From: Bowmanella yangjiangensis
Lineage (GTDB): Bacteria > Pseudomonadota > Gammaproteobacteria > Enterobacterales > Alteromonadaceae
Length of the DNA stretch: 64,000 bases
Assembly (NCBI RefSeq): GCF_017255015.1
Contig: NZ_JAFKCS010000018.1
Location: 37,916 to 101,915, forward strand
Reading direction: 5' to 3'
Shown: piece by piece, positions 62,756-64,000 of the stretch
Numbering within the stretch: the stretch's first letter is position 1
How the letters are laid out: each line of letters opens with the position of its first letter
Notes under the pieces: generated by a model
Databases searched by the model: none
What the model saw: the letters and a program-made list of their open reading frames with translations, nothing else
What the model was told of the DNA's origin: nothing
Translations under genes and position numbers: made by a program

Positions 62756-63409
62756 TTGGTGAATAACGAGAAGCCTTATATGATGCAGAACGCCTTTGAG
62801 CCCATAAATTCTTTAGTACCCATGGTGGTTGAGCAAACTTCCAAAGGGGAGCGGGCCTACGATATCTATTCCAGACTTTTAAAAGAGCGGATTATTTTCA
62901 TGGTTGGCCAGGTCGAAGACCATATGGCAAATCTGATTGTGGCGCAGATGTTATTTCTGGAATCTGAGAATCCGGAAAAAGATATCTTCCTGTATATCAA
63001 TTCGCCCGGTGGTTCTGTTACTGCCGGTATGGCTATTTACGACACCATGAATCTGATCAAACCTGATGTCAGCACCATGTGTGTTGGTCAGGCTGCCAGT
63101 ATGGGGGCGTTTTTGCTGTCTGGCGGCGCTAAAGGTAAGCGTTACTGCCTGCCTAACTCACGAGTGATGATTCACCAACCTCTGGGCGGATTCCAAGGGC
63201 AGGCTTCTGACTTTGAAATTCATGCTCGCGAGATCCTGTCTATTAAAGAGAAGCTGAACCGTTTAATGGCTGAGCATACCGGGCAGGATTTCGAGGTTGT
63301 TGCCAGGGATACTGACCGGGATAATTTCATGAGTGCTCAGGAAGCGATGGAATACGGCCTGGTTGATCAGGTGCTGGCAAACCGGCTTGATGCCCACCAG
63401 GAAAAATAG
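62756..63409 (+). CDS. clpP: ATP-dependent Clp protease proteolytic subunit
   Basis: A 217-residue serine protease. Catalytic Ser115 is in GQAASMGAF and His140 in VMIHQPLGG; the Asp comes later. The start is TTG at 62756 (AAGGAG eight bases upstream), with GTG at 62759 also possible; the N-terminal propeptide-like segment is a little longer than in E. coli (207 aa). It forms ClpXP with the clpX product encoded 99 bp downstream. Confidence 0.97.
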   Translation: MVNNEKPYMMQNAFEPINSLVPMVVEQTSKGERAYDIYSRLLKERIIFMVGQVEDHMANLIVAQMLFLESENPEKDIFLYINSPGGSVTAGMAIYDTMNLIKPDVSTMCVGQAASMGAFLLSGGAKGKRYCLPNSRVMIHQPLGGFQGQASDFEIHAREILSIKEKLNRLMAEHTGQDFEVVARDTDRDNFMSAQEAMEYGLVDQVLANRLDAHQEK

Positions 63410-63508
63410 TCAGCTGACCTAATTGCAGCCAAGAAATTGAGAAATTGGTCGATAAGGGTTAATACTTGTAAGACAGGTAGCCCCAGGTCTGACAGAGGTA
63501 ATGAGTAA

Positions 63509-64000
63509 ATGAGTAATAGTCACAGCGGGGACGGCGATAATAAGCTGCTGTATTGTTCTTTCTGCGGCAAAAGCCAGCATGAAGTGCGTAAGCTTATAGC
63601 CGGGCCATCAGTTTTTATTTGTGATGAATGCGTTGAGTTATGCAACGACATCATCCGCGAAGAAATCAAAGAAATAGCCCCCAAGAAAAAGCAGGCAGCC
63701 CTGCCTAAGCCTCAGGATATCCATAAACACCTGGATGACTATGTCATCGGTCAAGAGCACGCCAAGAAAGTCTTGGCAGTAGCGGTGTATAACCACTACA
63801 AGCGTTTGCGTAACGGTGACGTACACGAAGGTGTTGAGCTGGGTAAGAGCAATATTCTGCTTATTGGCCCTACCGGTAGTGGTAAAACCTTATTGGCAGA
63901 AACCTTGGCGCGCTTCCTGGATGTGCCCTTCACTATGGCGGATGCCACCACGTTGACCGAAGCCGGTTATGTTGGCGAAGACGTGGAAAACATTATCCAG
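63509..64000 (+). CDS. clpX: ATP-dependent Clp protease ATP-binding subunit ClpX (partial, C-terminus outside window)
   Basis: 164 residues of an AAA+ unfoldase are visible. The N-terminal zinc domain has YCSFCGKS (Cys16, Cys19) and a second pair in [10 protein letters not shown]. The Walker A motif GPTGSGKT is near residue 120, then [11 protein letters not shown]. The ATG at 63509 is preceded by an in-frame-shifted ATG AGT AAA TGA at 63501, which encodes three residues and whose TGA overlaps the true start (ATGA). Full ClpX is about 424 aa. Confidence 0.97.
   Translation, partial: MSNSHSGDGDNKLLYCSFCGKSQHEVRKLIAGPSVFICDECVELCNDIIREEIKEIAPKKKQAALPKPQDIHKHLDDYVIGQEHAKKVLAVAVYNHYKRLRNGDVHEGVELGKSNILLIGPTGSGKTLLAETLARFLDVPFTMADATTLTEAGYVGEDVENIIQ

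Overview
The window is chromosomal DNA from a gammaproteobacterium, most likely a marine Alteromonadales (Alteromonadaceae-like) species. This is inferred from the gene order map/rpsB-tsf-pyrH-frr-uppS-cdsA-dxr-rseP-bamA-skp-lpxD-fabZ-lpxA-lpxB-rnhB-dnaE-accA-tilS, from lineage-typical small families (DUF3192, DUF3301, DUF3549, DUF2789), and from the ppnN/queF/syd/csrB/truC/yqcA block that is also found in E. coli. No phage, insertion sequence or CRISPR array was found; most of the window is conserved core genome.

Layout. 1-5.1 kb: a truncated mannose-1-phosphate guanylyltransferase, a ComEA-like protein, a structured repeat, NAD-type isocitrate dehydrogenase, a degenerate HD-GYP/HDOD-like protein and a DUF3192 protein. 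5.1-15.3 kb: ppnN with an upstream diguanylate cyclase, queF, syd, small DUF genes, a GNAT enzyme, a CsrB-type regulatory RNA, DUF3301/DUF3549, a natural YqcC-TruC fusion and the flavodoxin yqcA. 15.3-19.6 kb (minus strand): dapD, glnD, map. 19.7-40.3 kb (plus strand): the translation, envelope, lipid A and replication run from rpsB to tilS, with an apparent one-base frameshift in dnaE. 40.3-48.6 kb is a signalling and accessory patch: a diguanylate cyclase, a decayed Kef-type antiporter, a histidine kinase with an ethylene-receptor-like membrane domain, a convergent REC-PAS-GGDEF-EAL regulator, a patatin-like lipase and a metallo-beta-lactamase-fold hydrolase. 48.8-60.4 kb: proS, trmO, a Gld-type ABC export operon with a DUF4340 protein, a DUF2339 membrane protein, DUF1415 and folD. 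60.8-64 kb: tRNA-Pro/Arg/His, tig, clpP and the start of clpX.

Three observations are most worth following. (1) The intergenic region at about 11.76-12.31 kb holds about two dozen GGA motifs, many in hairpin loops, ends in an intrinsic terminator and has a GacA/UvrY-type box upstream. It is a CsrB-family RNA at the syntenic position of E. coli csrB. (2) The kinase at 41.8 kb keeps the Asp, Cys and His that bind copper in plant ETR1, beside a c-di-GMP regulator, which suggests a small-molecule (possibly ethylene) to c-di-GMP pathway. (3) YqcC and TruC, separate neighbours in E. coli, are one polypeptide here, implying that YqcC works with this tRNA pseudouridine synthase. The dnaE frameshift and the antiporter frameshifts all lie at or beside homopolymer runs, so base-call error must be excluded before they are read as biology.
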